Source of the DNA: Litoreibacter ascidiaceicola
GTDB lineage: Bacteria; Pseudomonadota; Alphaproteobacteria; Rhodobacterales; Rhodobacteraceae
Direction of reading: 5' to 3'
NCBI RefSeq assembly: GCF_900129235.1
Contig: NZ_FQUV01000011.1
Location: 18,323-82,322 of the forward strand
Length of the DNA stretch: 64,000 nt
Within the stretch, counting starts at the first letter, position 1, and each line of letters opens with the position of its first letter. Below, piece after piece: positions 25,116-33,550 of this stretch. The position numbers and the translations under genes are program-made. Under the pieces are notes generated by a model that saw only the letters and a list, made by a program, of their open reading frames with translations, had not been told where the DNA came from and did no database searches.

Positions 25116-26245
25116 AACCCATTCGGTTAGGCATGGTAGGCGGCGGTAATGACGCCTTTATCGGCGGGGTTCACCGCATCGCGTCGCGCATTGATGGGCG
25201 GTTTGAGTTGGTGGCCGGCGCGTTGTCCTCGACGGCCGAGAAGTCCAAGGCGTCGGGCGCGGCTTTGGGTCTGGACGCGGACCGCTGCTACGGTGATTTC
25301 ACTGAGATGGCCAAGCGTGAAGCACGGTTGAAAAATGGCATTGAGGCTGTCGCGATCGTGACGCCCAACCACGTCCATTATCCTGCCGCGCGCGAGTTTC
25401 TGAAACGCGGCATCCATGTGATTTGCGACAAGCCGCTGACCTCGACCTTGGCAGACGCCAAGAAGCTGGTGGCGGCGGCGGAAAAGTCGAACGCGCAGTT
25501 CATTCTGACGCATAACTACACCGGCTACCCGATGGTGCGTCAAGCCCGCGCGATGGTTGCGGAGGGTCTGATCGGCGACATCCGCGTTGTGCAGGTGGAG
25601 TATCCGCAGGACTGGCTGACCGAGCCTTTGGAAGGCGAAGGCCTGAAGCAGGCAGAGTGGCGCACCGACCCCGCGCGCTCCGGCGCTGGCGGGTGTGTCG
25701 GTGATATCGGGACGCATGCCTACAATTTGGCAGGCTTCGTGACGGGGCTGAAACTGGACAGTCTGGCCGCCGACCTGACCAGCTTTGTGGAAGGTCGCAG
25801 GCTGGACGACAACGTGCATGTGATGCTGCGCTATCAAGGCGGAGCGAAGGGTATGTTGTGGTCGTCGCAGGTGGCTCCCGGCAACGAGAATGCGCTGAAG
25901 TTGCGGGTTTACGGCGACAAGGGCGGTTTGGAGTGGTCGCAGGAAGACCCGAACTATCTGTGGTTCACGCCTCACGGCGAGCCAAAACGCTTGCTGACCC
26001 GCAACGGGGCAGGGGCGCATGCTGCAAACCAAAGCACCTCGCGCATTCCGCCGGGCCACCCGGAAGGGTACCTTGAGGGGTTTGCGAACATCTACAACGA
26101 AGCCGCTGACGTGATCGTCGCCGCCCGTGACGGTGCCGCGCCGGATCACCTGTTGCCGACGGTTCATGATGGCCTCGACGGTGTGGTGTTCATTGACGCC
26201 TGCGTGTGGTCCTCTGCGCGCAATGCGGCGTGGGTTAAGATATGA
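25112..26245 (+). CDS. Gfo/Idh/MocA family oxidoreductase
   Basis: 377 residues. N-terminal Rossmann NAD(P) site (GMVGGGNDAFIGGVHR), the family E/D-K-P motif as CDKPLTSTLADA, and a C-terminal alpha/beta domain with the GGCVGDIGTHAYNLAGF helix that places catalytic Asp and His. Such enzymes oxidise sugar or cyclitol hydroxyls. It overlaps by 4 nt the TIM barrel gene before it and the ABC ATPase after it, so all are one transcript and probably one pathway. Substrate cannot be determined. Confidence 0.88.
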   Translation: MKPIRLGMVGGGNDAFIGGVHRIASRIDGRFELVAGALSSTAEKSKASGAALGLDADRCYGDFTEMAKREARLKNGIEAVAIVTPNHVHYPAAREFLKRGIHVICDKPLTSTLADAKKLVAAAEKSNAQFILTHNYTGYPMVRQARAMVAEGLIGDIRVVQVEYPQDWLTEPLEGEGLKQAEWRTDPARSGAGGCVGDIGTHAYNLAGFVTGLKLDSLAADLTSFVEGRRLDDNVHVMLRYQGGAKGMLWSSQVAPGNENALKLRVYGDKGGLEWSQEDPNYLWFTPHGEPKRLLTRNGAGAHAANQSTSRIPPGHPEGYLEGFANIYNEAADVIVAARDGAAPDHLLPTVHDGLDGVVFIDACVWSSARNAAWVKI

Positions 26246-27750
26246 CCGAACCGCTCGCCCTGTCCCTGACCAAAATTTGTCGCAGCTTTGGACCCGTCCA
26301 AGTTCTGCACGACGTGGATATCACGCTGGCAGCGGGCGAGGTCCACGCGTTGATTGGCGAGAACGGTGCGGGTAAATCCACCACGATGAAAATCATGTCG
26401 GGTTATCTAGCACCGACGAGCGGGGCCGTTGCCCTGAACGACGCGCCGGTGTCTTTTGCCAATTCGCAAGACGCCGAGGCGCAGGGCGTGGTTCTGATCC
26501 ATCAGGAATTCAACCTTGCGGAGCAGTTGAGCGTTGAGCAGAACATTTTCCTTGGGCACGAAAAAAAGCGCGGCTTCCTTTTGGATAAGGCGGCGATGCA
26601 GGCTGAGGCGCGCGCGTTACTAGCGCGTCTGAACTGTCAGGTTGATCCGTCAGCGCGTGTCAGCGACATCGCCAATGCCGACAAGCAAATGGTCGAGATC
26701 GCTAAGGCGCTGTCCCGTAATGCCCGTGTGTTGATCATGGATGAGCCAACTGCTGTCTTGACCGAGCGCGAGGCCGAAGTGCTGTTCGTTCAGGTTGAGC
26801 GGTTGAAAGCGGAAGGCGTTGCGATCCTGTTCACCTCTCACAAGCTGGACGAGGTGAAGCGGATTTCCGACCAGATCACCATTTTGCGCGACGGCCATGT
26901 CGTGTCCCAAGGCCCGACGAGCGACTACAACGAGGACCAGATGGCCGAGGCGATGGTCGGGCGCGATGTGTCCTCGCTGTATCCTGAGCGTACTGTGCCC
27001 ATCGGATCCGATATCGCGCTAGAGGTCAAAGGGTTGTCGGTCGCGGGGTTTGCCCATGATATTTCGTTTACCTTGAAGAAGGGCGAAATTCTGGGGGTGT
27101 CCGGCCTGATCGGATCGGGCCGTACTGAGACGATGGAAGGGCTGGTAGGCCTGCGCTCAACGACGGGGGAGGTGCGGCTGAACGGCGAGGTTGTTCATCT
27201 CAAGTCGCCGCAACAGGCGCAGAAAGCGGGCATGTGCTATCTGACCGAGGATCGCAAAAGTCGTGGCTTGCTGCTGACCAAGGGCATGAGGGAAAACCTG
27301 ACGCTGCAATGTTTGCCTGATTTCACCAATGTCCTGATTGATCAAAAGTCCGAAGATGCAGCTTTGACCAAAGCGATCGAGGATTTCGACATTCGCGCGC
27401 CTTCGCGTGACGTGGCCGTTGGCAACCTGTCGGGCGGCAACCAGCAAAAGCTGCTGATCGCCAAGGTCATGCTGGCCGACCCGGATATCGTCATCATCGA
27501 CGAGCCGACGCGCGGCATCGATATCGGCACCAAGCAGCAGATATACGAATTCATTCACGCGCTCTCGGGGCAGGGCAAATCCATCATAGTTATCAGCTCC
27601 GAGATGCAAGAGGTCATCGGCCTCGCGGACCGCGTTCTGGTCATGCGCATGGGCCGCATTGCGGGTGAAGTTTCGGGCGCTGAATTGACTGAAGATAAAA
27701 TCGTGCGGCTCGCTATGGGCCTGGACGTGAACAAAGAAGAGGCAGCGTAA
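26242..27750 (+). CDS. sugar ABC transporter ATP-binding protein (tandem NBDs, RbsA/XylG type)
   Basis: 502 residues with two nucleotide-binding domains. The first has Walker A GENGAGKST, a Q-loop HQEF, and LIMDEPTAVLTEREAE. The second has a degenerate Walker A (GLIGSGRTETMEG) as usual in this family, signature LSGGNQQK and Walker B IVIIDEPTRGID. It energises import of a pentose or related sugar by the permease and binding protein that follow. Start and stop overlap the neighbours. Confidence 0.93.
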   Translation: MTEPLALSLTKICRSFGPVQVLHDVDITLAAGEVHALIGENGAGKSTTMKIMSGYLAPTSGAVALNDAPVSFANSQDAEAQGVVLIHQEFNLAEQLSVEQNIFLGHEKKRGFLLDKAAMQAEARALLARLNCQVDPSARVSDIANADKQMVEIAKALSRNARVLIMDEPTAVLTEREAEVLFVQVERLKAEGVAILFTSHKLDEVKRISDQITILRDGHVVSQGPTSDYNEDQMAEAMVGRDVSSLYPERTVPIGSDIALEVKGLSVAGFAHDISFTLKKGEILGVSGLIGSGRTETMEGLVGLRSTTGEVRLNGEVVHLKSPQQAQKAGMCYLTEDRKSRGLLLTKGMRENLTLQCLPDFTNVLIDQKSEDAALTKAIEDFDIRAPSRDVAVGNLSGGNQQKLLIAKVMLADPDIVIIDEPTRGIDIGTKQQIYEFIHALSGQGKSIIVISSEMQEVIGLADRVLVMRMGRIAGEVSGAELTEDKIVRLAMGLDVNKEEAA

Positions 27751-28745
27751 TGGCCACGGCAGACACAAACCCAAAACCCACCATGCGACTGGACCTGAAA
27801 GTCATGGGGCCGATTTTGGCTTTGGTCGTGCTGGTGGTCATCGGCGCGTTAATGAACGGCAACTTCCTGAGCGCGGGGAACATCACCAATGTACTGTCAC
27901 GCTCGGCCTTTATCGGGATCATCGCTGTCGGCATGACTTTTGTGATCACCGCAGGCGGTCTGGATTTGTCGGTGGGGTCGATGGCGGCTTTTATTGCGGG
28001 CCTTATGATCCTTGTGATGAACGGGTTGCTGCCCGTTATGGGCGTTGGGTGGCCGCTTGTTTTCGTCGGAATGCTGACGGCCATCGTTGCGGGGACCGCC
28101 GCCGGTTTCATAAACGGCTTCCTTATCACAAACATGCGGATCGAGGCGTTTATTGTCACACTTGGCACCATGGGCATTTACCGTAGTCTTGTGACATGGC
28201 TGGCGGATGGCGGCACCCTGTCGCTTGATTTCGGGATGCGGGCGATCATCCGGCCAATTTATTTCGACGGCATCCTTGGTATTAGCTGGCCGATCATTGT
28301 GTTCGCCTTGGTGGCGATCCTTGGTGAGGTTGTCATGCGCCGCGGTGCGTTCGGGCGTCACGCCGCCGCCGTCGGGTCGAACGATCAGGTGGCGCGCTAT
28401 TCATCCGTGAACGTGAACCGCGTGCGCATGATGACCTATGTCGGCTTGGGTGTATTGGTCGGGATCGCCACGATCATGTATGTGCCGCGACTGGGCTCTG
28501 CGTCTTCCAGCACTGGCGTACTTTGGGAGCTGGAGGCCATCGCCGCTGTGATCATTGGCGGCACCATGCTGAAAGGCGGATTTGGCCGCGTATGGGGCAC
28601 TGTGATCGGCGTGCTGATCCTGTCCCTGATCGGGAACATATTGAACCTGACCGACGGGGTTTCACCCTACCTGAACGGTGCGGTCCAAGGCGTCATCATT
28701 ATTCTTGCTGTGATCTTACAGCGCGACAAGAAGGCGGAGGGGTAA
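27750..28745 (+). CDS. sugar ABC transporter permease (RbsC/XylH type)
   Basis: 331 residues with about nine to ten hydrophobic segments and the BPD_transp_2 landmarks: FVITAGGLDLSVGSMAAF, MRIEAFIVTLGTMGIYRSLV, AVGSNDQVARYSSVNVNR and ELEAIAAVIIGGTMLKGGFG. It forms the inner-membrane channel with the tandem ATPase whose stop it overlaps by one base. Confidence 0.93.
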   Translation: MATADTNPKPTMRLDLKVMGPILALVVLVVIGALMNGNFLSAGNITNVLSRSAFIGIIAVGMTFVITAGGLDLSVGSMAAFIAGLMILVMNGLLPVMGVGWPLVFVGMLTAIVAGTAAGFINGFLITNMRIEAFIVTLGTMGIYRSLVTWLADGGTLSLDFGMRAIIRPIYFDGILGISWPIIVFALVAILGEVVMRRGAFGRHAAAVGSNDQVARYSSVNVNRVRMMTYVGLGVLVGIATIMYVPRLGSASSSTGVLWELEAIAAVIIGGTMLKGGFGRVWGTVIGVLILSLIGNILNLTDGVSPYLNGAVQGVIIILAVILQRDKKAEG

Positions 28746-28787
28746 GACCCGTCGCATAAAACGAATGGTTAATAGGAGGAAAAAACC

Positions 28788-29735
28788 ATGAAACTCACTC
28801 ACTCATTTGGTGCATTCGCACTGGCTGCAACACTTGCGCTGCCAGCATTTGCGCAGGATACAAAAGTTATCGGCGTGTCCATTCCGGCAGCGACCCACGG
28901 CTGGGCCGGCGGCATGAACTTCCACGCACAGCAAGCTGTTGACCGGCTTGAGGCCGTCTATCCACAATTGGATTTCGTTCTGGCGACGGCATCCGACCCG
29001 GCGAAACAGGTCAACGACATCGAAGACATGATGGCGACCCGCAATATCGACGCCTTGGTCGTGCTGCCCTTTGAATCCGAGCCACTGACAAGCCCGGTCA
29101 AAGCCGTCGCTGACAGCGGCGCTTGGGTCACGGTTGTCGACCGTGGTCTGGCCATTGAAGGCATTGAGGACCTTTACGTTGCGGGAGACAATTCGGGCTT
29201 TGGTAAAGTGTCGGGCGAATACATGGTTTCGGCCATGCCCGATGGCGGCAAGATCGTTGCGTTCCGTGGCATCCCGACCAGCATCGACAATGAGCGCGTC
29301 GCCGGATTTGAAGCCGCAATCGAAGGCTCCGGCATCGAGATTATCGGCATGGAGCACGGAAACTGGAACCGCGATGACAGCTTTGTGGTCATGGAGGACT
29401 TCCTGTCCAAGCATGAGCAGATCGACGCCGTTTGGGCCTCTGACGACGACATGGCGATTGGTGTACTTGCCGCAATCGAAGCTGCAGGCCGCGACGACAT
29501 CAAATTCGTTCTGGGCGGCGCTGGCATGAAGGAAATGATTGCGCGTACACGCGACGGCGACGTGATGATCCCTGCAAACGTCACCTATCCGCCTGCGATG
29601 ATCGCAACAGCGATTGAAATGACAGCGGTTGGTCTGACGTCGACGGCACCAGTGTCCGGTACCTTCGTCATCGGCTCGGTTTTGATCACACAAGAGAACG
29701 CGGCCGAGTTCTACTACCCAGACAGCCCGTTCTAA
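28788..29735 (+). CDS. sugar ABC transporter substrate-binding protein
   Basis: 315 residues with a Sec signal peptide (MKLTHSFGAFALAATLALPA, cleavage after AFA). The mature protein is a periplasmic sugar-binding protein of the ribose/xylose class (VIGVSIPAATHGWAGGMNFH, NDIEDMMATRNIDALVVLPF, VWASDDDMAIGVLAAIEAAG). Strong AGGAGGAAAAA ribosome site. It is the last gene of the operon, followed by an intrinsic terminator. A xylose-like ligand is inferred from xylA. Confidence 0.92.
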   Translation: MKLTHSFGAFALAATLALPAFAQDTKVIGVSIPAATHGWAGGMNFHAQQAVDRLEAVYPQLDFVLATASDPAKQVNDIEDMMATRNIDALVVLPFESEPLTSPVKAVADSGAWVTVVDRGLAIEGIEDLYVAGDNSGFGKVSGEYMVSAMPDGGKIVAFRGIPTSIDNERVAGFEAAIEGSGIEIIGMEHGNWNRDDSFVVMEDFLSKHEQIDAVWASDDDMAIGVLAAIEAAGRDDIKFVLGGAGMKEMIARTRDGDVMIPANVTYPPAMIATAIEMTAVGLTSTAPVSGTFVIGSVLITQENAAEFYYPDSPF

Positions 29736-29745
29736 GGCGAGACAC

Positions 29746-29782
29746 GCAGCGGGGGGCCAGGTGGTTCCCCGCTGCAATTTTT
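29746..29782 (+). terminator. intrinsic terminator after the xylose-type operon
   Basis: A perfect 9-bp stem GCAGCGGGG/CCCCGCTGC (29746-29754 with 29767-29775) with a 12-nt loop is followed by AATTTTT. It ends the LacI-xylA-transporter operon. Confidence 0.8.
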
Positions 29783-29953
29783 GCGAAAATTATCGCGGCT
29801 GCGGACCGATCAAGGGGCCGTCAGCACCAATCCCCCTCAATCGACAAGCATAAACTCCGCTAGGGATTCCTAGGCGGGATGAAGTTCTGTTCTATCCAGT
29901 CGTTGGGGAGATTGCGGACCTCTGAGCGTTTTGGAGCGATTGTCGCTCAAAAG

Positions 29954-29967
29954 TGCAACCGGTTGCA
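29954..29967. promoter_or_regulatory. LacI-type operator upstream of the inositol transporter
   Basis: TGCAACCGGTTGCA is a 14-bp perfect palindrome, flanked by a run-on A that makes it nearly identical to the 16-bp site at 37838-37853. A further partial match TTGCAACCGGT lies at 30143-30153. It sits 67 nt before the truncated reading frame at 30034 and upstream of the transporter operon. The LacI gene at 33551 is the likely binding protein. Confidence 0.7.
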
Positions 29968-30033
29968 AAATTGTTGAAACGCCTCTAAGGTGATTCAATA
30001 ATTGGACAAACTACATCGGAGGACGCCGCCTTT

Positions 30034-30354
30034 ATGTTGCAATTTGCGCTAAATCGCATGACGGCGCCGAATTTGCCGTTAGAGGACTTCTTCGATGTGG
30101 TGGGGGGCTTAGGCTGTTTAGGGGACGAATTGCGCAACGATCTTGCAACCGGTCTTTTTTATGCAGGTTGTGCCGAAAATGCAGCGCAGGGCATCGTTCC
30201 AATCCCGCAAGTGACCGGGACTGTTCCTGAAATTGAACTGTGCGCGGCAGACTATCGCACCGGAATTTCACGCTATCACCGACCCAAGAGCAAAGCTTTT
30301 GAAGTCAAAACGCTTCATCGAAACCGAATGTCGAGCACTGGCCGCATGAGGTGA
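30034..30354 (+). pseudogene. remnant of a TIM-barrel sugar isomerase at the head of the inositol transport operon
   Basis: The open frame of 106 codons has a good GGAGGA site. Its first about 40 residues (MLQFALNRMTAPNLPLEDFF, then LGCLGDELRNDLATGLF) resemble the N-terminus of IolE-like sugar phosphate isomerases/epimerases, but the rest (from YAGCAENAAQG on) does not continue the barrel and no other frame restores it. I read it as a gene cut after its first strand and helix, with an unrelated or scrambled tail. The short protein might still be made because promoter, operator and ribosome site remain. Confidence 0.5.
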
Positions 30355-30427
30355 CGTTGAGCCAATCGCCCCTAAGGGGTCCCGGTTCTTTTTTCGCGTG
30401 TGCCGGGCACGTTTCTGGGAGGAAATC

Positions 30428-31366
30428 ATGAAGAAACTACTACTTACCGCCGGCCTGACTGTCCTGATGGGCACTTCTGCGATGGCGCAGCAAATTGGCG
30501 TCTCTGTTGCACGTTTTGACGACAACGGACTGACAGTGATGCGCAACGGCATGACCGCACATGAAGAAGCGCTGGACGGTGTCAGCTTGCAAATCGAAGA
30601 TGCCACAGACGACGTGGCAAAGCAGCTAGACCAGATCAACAACTTCATCGCCTCTGGCGTTGACGCGATCATCGTGAACGCTGTCGACACCAATGCGACC
30701 GAAGCGATGTCAGCCGCTGCGGCCTCTGCCGGTGTTCCGCTGGTCTATGTCAACCGCCAGCCGGTCAACATGGACACCTTGCCAGATGGTCAGGCATTTG
30801 TTGCCTCCAACGAGATCGAGTCCGGCACGCTGGCCGCGTTCCGCATGTGTCAAGACCTGCGCGCGCAGGGCAAATCGGGCGGTGCCAAAGCATATATGCT
30901 GATGGGTCAGCTTTCCAACCAAGCAGCTGTTCAGCGTTCGAAAGACTTCGAAGATGTCATCGGCATGGACATGTGCAATTTCATCACGCTGATCGACAAG
31001 CAGACCGCCGAATGGTCCCGTGACAAAGCATCCGACTTGATGACCAACTGGATTTCCTCTGGCGAGCCGTTTGATGCTGTGTTCGGCAACAATGACGAAA
31101 TGGCAATCGGAGCAATTCAGGCTATGAAAGCTGCGGGCATTTCCATGGATGATGTCGTGGTGGGTGGCGTTGACGCGACTTCTGATGCGCTGGTTGCGAT
31201 GCAAGCCGGTGATCTGGACGTCACCGTGTTTCAGGACCTTGCAGGTCAGGGGGCAGGTTCCATTGATACCGCGCTCAAGCTGATCAAGGGCGAAGACGTC
31301 GACAAAACAGTCTTCATCCCGTTCAAGCTGGTCACGCCTGAAAATATCGACAGCTTTCTGAACTAA
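30428..31366 (+). CDS. sugar ABC transporter substrate-binding protein, probably inositol
   Basis: 312 residues from the ATG at 30428 with GGGAGGAA upstream. Sec signal peptide (MKKLLLTAGLTVLMGTSAMA), then a type I periplasmic binding fold (IGVSVARFDDNGLTVMRNGM, NAVDTNATEAMSAAAASAG, VVGGVDATSDALVAMQAG). The operon context with iol genes and a shared operator suggests myo-inositol as ligand. A long stem-loop separates it from the permease gene. Confidence 0.9.
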   Translation: MKKLLLTAGLTVLMGTSAMAQQIGVSVARFDDNGLTVMRNGMTAHEEALDGVSLQIEDATDDVAKQLDQINNFIASGVDAIIVNAVDTNATEAMSAAAASAGVPLVYVNRQPVNMDTLPDGQAFVASNEIESGTLAAFRMCQDLRAQGKSGGAKAYMLMGQLSNQAAVQRSKDFEDVIGMDMCNFITLIDKQTAEWSRDKASDLMTNWISSGEPFDAVFGNNDEMAIGAIQAMKAAGISMDDVVVGGVDATSDALVAMQAGDLDVTVFQDLAGQGAGSIDTALKLIKGEDVDKTVFIPFKLVTPENIDSFLN

Positions 31367-31386
31367 GCGTTCGGAATTAGACACGA

Positions 31387-31418
31387 TTTGCAGGGCAGTC
31401 AGCGGATTGCCCTGCAAA
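31387..31418 (+). promoter_or_regulatory. stem-loop between binding-protein and permease genes
   Basis: Perfect 11-bp stem TTTGCAGGGCA/TGCCCTGCAAA with a 10-nt loop and no T-run. Such elements behind binding-protein genes usually stabilise the upstream message and limit read-through, giving more binding protein than membrane components. Role inferred. Confidence 0.65.
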
Positions 31419-31461
31419 GCCGACAAACCTCATGACCAACAGATTTAAGGGGAGCTGACCC

Positions 31462-32535
31462 ATGTCAGATACAAGCCACGGGACAGGCGGGCTGACTTTC
31501 GACAAGTCCAAGCGCCAATGGCCGAACGAGTTGAATGTTCTGGCCGCGCTTTTTCTGATTATCGGAATCTTTGAGGTGCTCGGCGCTATCTTCGTCGGAC
31601 AGAGTCTTCTGTTCGATAGCAACGACCGCTTTGACAGCATCTTCAACGAGCAGCGTTTGCGGATCATCATCATTCAAGTCGCCATTGTGGGCATTATCGC
31701 CCTTGGCGTGACGCAGGTGATCATCACGGCTGGTATTGATCTGTCGTCCGGTTCCGTACTGGGTGCGACCGCGATGATCGCGATGAGTTTCGCGCAGGTG
31801 TCGGTCGTGAACGGCAACCCCAACCCCAAAGCGATCTTTGGTCCGGCGTTTCTGGATCTGCCTGTGATTGTGCCCATATTTGTGGGGCTTGGATGCGGGA
31901 TATTGGCAGGGATCATCAACGGTATCCTTGTGGCGTATTCCCGCATTCCCCCATTTATTGCGACCCTCGGCATGATGCTCTTTGCGCGCGGCGTTGCGCA
32001 GTGGTGGTCCAGTGGCAACCCTGTTTCCTTTCCCACCGAGAGCTATGCCAAGATCGGTGCCGGCATGATGCCCGTGATCATCTTCCTTGCATTGGCCGTG
32101 CTGTTCCACCTTGTCATGAACTACACGATTTATGGCAAGCACACTTACGCCATCGGCTCGAACGAGGCCGCGGCAAGGATGTCCGGGATCAACGTGCCGC
32201 GCCATCTGGTTTTGGTCTACGCGATTGCGGGCATGCTGGCCGGTTTATCTGCGGTGATCCTGACCTCCAAAAACCTGACCGCGCAGTCGGGCATGGGTCT
32301 GTCCTATGAACTGGATGCGATTGCCATGGCGGTTATTGGCGGCGTGTCCCTGTTTGGCGGGCGCGGGTCAATTATCGGCACAGTGATCGGAGCCCTGATC
32401 ATCGGGGTCATCACGTCCGGCTTCACTTTCCTGCGCTTGGGTGCGTTCTATCAGGAAATGGTGCTTGGGTGCATTATCGTGGGTGCGGTTGCACTTGATC
32501 AATGGCAGCAAAAACGCGCTGCAGCAAAAGCTTAA
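31462..32535 (+). CDS. sugar ABC transporter permease, probably inositol
   Basis: 357 residues, multi-spanning BPD_transp_2 permease. Landmarks are ALGVTQVIITAGIDLSSGSV, RIPPFIATLGMMLFARGVA, AIGSNEAAARMSGINVPRHL and ELDAIAMAVIGGVSLFGGRG. The N-terminal cytoplasmic part is longer than in the xylose permease of the previous operon. It works with the binding protein before it and the ATPase 15 nt after it. Confidence 0.92.
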   Translation: MSDTSHGTGGLTFDKSKRQWPNELNVLAALFLIIGIFEVLGAIFVGQSLLFDSNDRFDSIFNEQRLRIIIIQVAIVGIIALGVTQVIITAGIDLSSGSVLGATAMIAMSFAQVSVVNGNPNPKAIFGPAFLDLPVIVPIFVGLGCGILAGIINGILVAYSRIPPFIATLGMMLFARGVAQWWSSGNPVSFPTESYAKIGAGMMPVIIFLALAVLFHLVMNYTIYGKHTYAIGSNEAAARMSGINVPRHLVLVYAIAGMLAGLSAVILTSKNLTAQSGMGLSYELDAIAMAVIGGVSLFGGRGSIIGTVIGALIIGVITSGFTFLRLGAFYQEMVLGCIIVGAVALDQWQQKRAAAKA

Positions 32536-32550
32536 GGAAGGGGTCTAAAG

Positions 32551-33324
32551 ATGTCGGATACTATTCTGGAAACCTCGGACCTGACCAAGCATTACGGCGG
32601 GGTCCATGCCCTGGAGGGGGCGAACTTCGTTCTCAAGCGTGGGGAACATGTCGCCATCATGGGTGACAACGGCGCGGGCAAATCCACATTCGTTCGCCAG
32701 ATCACAGGTGTCGAACAGCGCACTCGTGGCACGGTTGTCTTTGATGGCGAGAAGGTCAATTTTGCAGGACCGTTGGACGCCCGCGAAGCTGGCATTGAAA
32801 CGGTGTTTCAAACCCTTGCGCTGGCCGATGATCTGAACGTGCCTGACAACTTGTTCCTGGGCCGCGAAAAGACGAAATGGAACTTTCTAGGGCCCTTCCG
32901 TGTGCTGGATTACAAAGCGATGCGTGCAGACACCATTGCCGGTCTTGAAAAGACAGGCGTCAAAATTCCCAACATCAAAAACACCATTGCCAACATGTCG
33001 GGCGGTCAGCGCCAATGCGTGGCCATTGCGCGCACGGCCACGTTTGCAAGCAAGCTGACCATCATGGACGAGCCCACCGCGGCCTTGGGCGTGCAGGAGA
33101 CCGCGCAGGTGGAGAACATCATCCGCACCCTAAAAGAGCAGGGCGAGAGCTTGATCCTTGTTTCCCACAATATGCGGCAGGTATTTGATCTGGTTGACCG
33201 GATTATCGTGTTTCGTAGGGGGCGTATGGTCGCCAATCTCAACAAGGAGGACACCAACGGCGAGGATGTGGTGTCCTACATCACAGGGGCAAAAACGGGC
33301 GCGGAGTATGAAGGTGCGGCTTAA
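32551..33324 (+). CDS. sugar ABC transporter ATP-binding protein, single NBD
   Basis: 257 residues with one nucleotide-binding domain: Walker A GDNGAGKST, signature MSGGQRQ, Walker B LTIMDEPTAALG, switch LVSHNM. Transporters of this class either use a tandem ATPase or, as here, a single-domain ATPase that dimerises. Its end overlaps the start of a small membrane protein gene. Confidence 0.92.
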   Translation: MSDTILETSDLTKHYGGVHALEGANFVLKRGEHVAIMGDNGAGKSTFVRQITGVEQRTRGTVVFDGEKVNFAGPLDAREAGIETVFQTLALADDLNVPDNLFLGREKTKWNFLGPFRVLDYKAMRADTIAGLEKTGVKIPNIKNTIANMSGGQRQCVAIARTATFASKLTIMDEPTAALGVQETAQVENIIRTLKEQGESLILVSHNMRQVFDLVDRIIVFRRGRMVANLNKEDTNGEDVVSYITGAKTGAEYEGAA

Positions 33325-33529
33325 GCTGTTCGATCTGGATATTCCGTTCTTTCTTCCCGTATGGCGGCGGGTTCTGGCGGTTACCATTCCTGCGCTATGG
33401 GGGGTGTTCGAATTCTCGTCGGGCGCTGCGCTTTGGGGTGTGATCTTCTGGGGTATGGCCGGAATAGCGGCCTGGAAATTCTGGACCGCTGACTGGTCAG
33501 CGGTCGCAGCAATGGATAAGGATACATAA
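33308..33529 (+). CDS. small membrane protein in the inositol transport operon
   Basis: 73 residues. The ATG lies 17 nt inside the ATPase gene in another frame. Two hydrophobic segments are visible, about residues 20-36 (RVLAVTIPALWGVFEFSS) and 40-54 (ALWGVIFWGMAGIAAW), rich in tryptophan. No family is recognised. The tight overlap suggests translational coupling and a possible accessory role for the transporter; this is inference. Confidence 0.6.
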   Translation: MKVRLKLFDLDIPFFLPVWRRVLAVTIPALWGVFEFSSGAALWGVIFWGMAGIAAWKFWTADWSAVAAMDKDT

Positions 33530-33550
33530 CACTGGACTGGGGGGCATAAT

